Below, piece by piece: positions 62,101-64,000 of a stretch of DNA of 64,000 nucleotides (position 1 is the stretch's first letter; each line of letters opens with the position of its first letter). Under the pieces are notes generated by a model. That model did no database searches and was not told the DNA's origin. It worked only from the letters and a program-made list of their open reading frames with translations. The stretch is from Brachionus manjavacas (lineage: Eukaryota > Rotifera > Eurotatoria > Ploima > Brachionidae). Position numbers and translations under genes: made by a program. Location: assembly GCA_019054805.1 (NCBI GenBank), contig JAHQIY010000047.1, positions 62,001-126,000 of the forward strand. The letters run 5' to 3'.

Positions 62101-64000
62101 TTTTTAAAAGAATATTTAAATCATTCCAGAACCTTGCCCTCACTATTTTTATGTTATCTTTCGGAAGAAGTCTTTACCTTGCTTTTATTTTCCGAAAAAC
62201 TCGTCGAAAAAATAAATTTTATTTTTAAAAGAATATATTAATAATTGCAGAACCTTGCCCTCACTATTTTTATGTTATCTTTCGGAAGAAGTCTTTACCT
62301 TGCTTTTATTTTCCGAAAAACTCGTCGAAAAAATAAATTTTATTTTTAAAGAATATTTAAATCATTCCAGAACCTTGCCCTCACTATTTTTATGTTATCT
62401 TTCGGAAGAAGTCTTTACCTTGCTTTTATTTTCCGAAAAACTCGTCGAAAAAATAAATTTTATTTTTAAAAGAATATATTAATAATTGCAGAACCTTGCC
62501 CTCACTATTTTTATGTTATCTTTCGGAAGAAGTCTTTACCTTGCTTTTATTTTTAGAAAAACTCGTCGAAAAAATAAATTTTAATTTTAAAAGAATATAT
62601 TTATAATTGCAGAACCTTGCCCTCACTATTTTTATGTTATCTTTCGGAAGAAGTCTTTACCTTGCTTTTATTTTCCGAAAAACTCGTCGAAAAAATAAAT
62701 TTTATTTTTAAAAGAATATATTAATAATTGCAGAACCTTGCCCTCACTATTTTTATGTTATCTTTCGGAAGAAGTTTTTACCTTGCTTTTATTTTCAGAT
62801 AAAATACTAGAAAAAATAAATTTTATTTTTAAAAAGATATTTAAATCATTGTAGAACCTTGCCAATCCTATTTTTATGTTATCTTTCGGAAGAAGTCTTT
62901 ACCTTGCTTTTATTTTCCGAAAAACTCGTCGAAAAAATAAATTTTATTTTTAAAAGAATATATTAATAATTGCAGAACCTTGCCCTCACTATTTTTATGT
63001 TATCTTTCGGAAGAAGTCTTTACCTTGCTTTTATTTTCCGAAAAACTCGTCGAAAAAATAAATTTTATTTTTAAAAGAATATATTAATAATTGCAGAACC
63101 TTGCCCTCACTATTTTTATGTTATCTTTCGGAAGAAGTCTTCACCTTGCTTTTATTTTCCGAAAAACTCGTCGAAAAAATAAATTTTATTTTTAAAAAGA
63201 TATTTAAATCATTAAAGAACCTTGCCCTCACTATTTTTATGTTATCTTTCGGAAGAAGTCTTTACCTTGCTTTTATTTTCAGATAAAATACTCGAAAAAA
63301 TAAATTTTATTTTTAAAAGAATATATTAATAATTGCAGAACCTTGCCCTCACTATTTTTATGTTATCTTTCGGAAGAAGTCTTTACCTTGCTTTTATATT
63401 CAGAAAAACTACTCAAAAAAATAAATTTTATTTTTAAAAAGATAGTTAAATCATTGTAGAACCTTTCCCTCACTATTCTTATGTTATCTTTCGGAAGAAG
63501 TCTTTACCTTGCTTTTATTTTCCGAAAAACTCGTCGAAAAAATAAATTTTATTTTTAAAAGAATATATTAATAATTGCAGAACCTTGCCCTCACTATTTT
63601 TATGTTATCTTTCGGAAGAAGTCTTTACCTTGCTTTTATTTTCCGAAAAACTCGTCGAAAAAATAAATTTTATTTTTAAAAGAATATATTAATAATTGCA
63701 GAACCTTGCCCTCACTATTTTTATGTTATCTTTCGGAAGAAGTTTTTACCTTGCTTTTATTTTCTGAAAAACTCGTCGAAAAAAAAAATTTTATTTTTAA
63801 AAGAATACATAAATAATTGCAGAACCTTGCCCTCTTTATTTTTATGTTATCTTTCGGAAGAAGTCTTTACCTTGCTTTTATTTTCCGAAAAACTCGTCGA
63901 AAAAATGAATTTTATTTTTAAAAAGATATTTAAATCATTAAAGAACCTTGCCCTCACTATTTTTATGTTATCTTTCGGAAGAAGTTTTTACCTTGCTTTT
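47181..64000 (-). repeat. 121-bp satellite, homogenised subfamily, reverse orientation, continues past the window
   Basis: About 139 highly alike units: AGAACCTTGCCCTCACTATT, TTTATGTTATCTTTCGGAAG, AAGTCTTTACCTTGCTTTTA, TTTTCCGAAAAACTCGTCGA, AAAAATAAATTTTA. The main variation is in the linker, which has at least four types: TATTAATAATTGCAGAA, TTTAAATCATTCCAGAA, TTTAAATCATTGTAGAA and TTTAAATCATTAAAGAA. Because 121 is not a multiple of 3, frames shift each unit and open frames stay short (up to 180 codons); they are not genes. No unique sequence was found. Confidence 0.96.

Noticed and set aside
37001..64000. CRISPR-like regular repeats
   Set aside because: Units of 121 bp are contiguous with no unique spacers, no cas genes are present, and the context is eukaryotic.
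1..64000. Telomeric repeats, rRNA or tRNA genes
   Set aside because: No TTAGG/TTAGGG-type runs, no rRNA-like stretch and no tRNA-like sequence noticed on either strand.

Overview
This window looks like eukaryotic heterochromatin, most likely from an animal. About 93% of it is tandem repeat, and I see no host single-copy gene, tRNA, rRNA or CRISPR. The only real protein-coding sequence lies in one LTR retrotransposon of Ty3/gypsy type at 32499-37000, which is inserted in a satellite array on the minus strand. The animal assignment rests on that element's character and on the AT-rich satellites; the species cannot be told.

Three unrelated satellites make up the rest. (1) A 12-bp minisatellite (core TTTTCACTCTTA) fills 1-1868 and 6159-26146, with inverted pieces at 3091-3620 and 27326-27853. 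(2) A 48-bp family with a longer 64-bp form, rich in AAGGTCA, fills 1869-3090, 4931-6158, 26147-27325 and 29161-31517, with inverted pieces at 4244-4930 and 28474-29160. (3) A family of about 121 bp fills 3621-4243, 27854-28473, 31518-32498 and 37001-64000, in both orientations, with a diverse subfamily (37001 to about 47180) and a strongly homogenised one (about 47180-64000). The block order 12-mer, 48-mer, inverted 12-mer, 121-mer, inverted 48-mer, 48-mer occurs twice at an offset of about 24.23-24.28 kb, so the blocks were copied together as one composite unit. The second copy also carries a large inverted repeat, with arms near 28413-29160 and 30768-31578.

The retrotransposon has 211/212-bp LTRs that differ at three places, a 4-bp target duplication GAAT, a primer-binding site and a polypurine tract. 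Its gag-protease-pol frame is damaged. The DTG of the aspartic protease is absent, a TAA lies in the protease, a one-base frameshift lies in reverse transcriptase, and RNase H plus most of integrase are deleted. Downstream of pol, where an envelope gene would sit, is an intact 295-codon ORF with an RRM-like N-terminus, a coiled coil and a C-terminal C3HC4 RING finger. This is the most unusual item here: an apparent RING (ubiquitin-ligase-like) cargo or accessory gene that has stayed open while pol decayed.

The long open frames inside the satellites (up to about 1,080 codons) follow from stop-free 12-bp units and are not annotated as genes.
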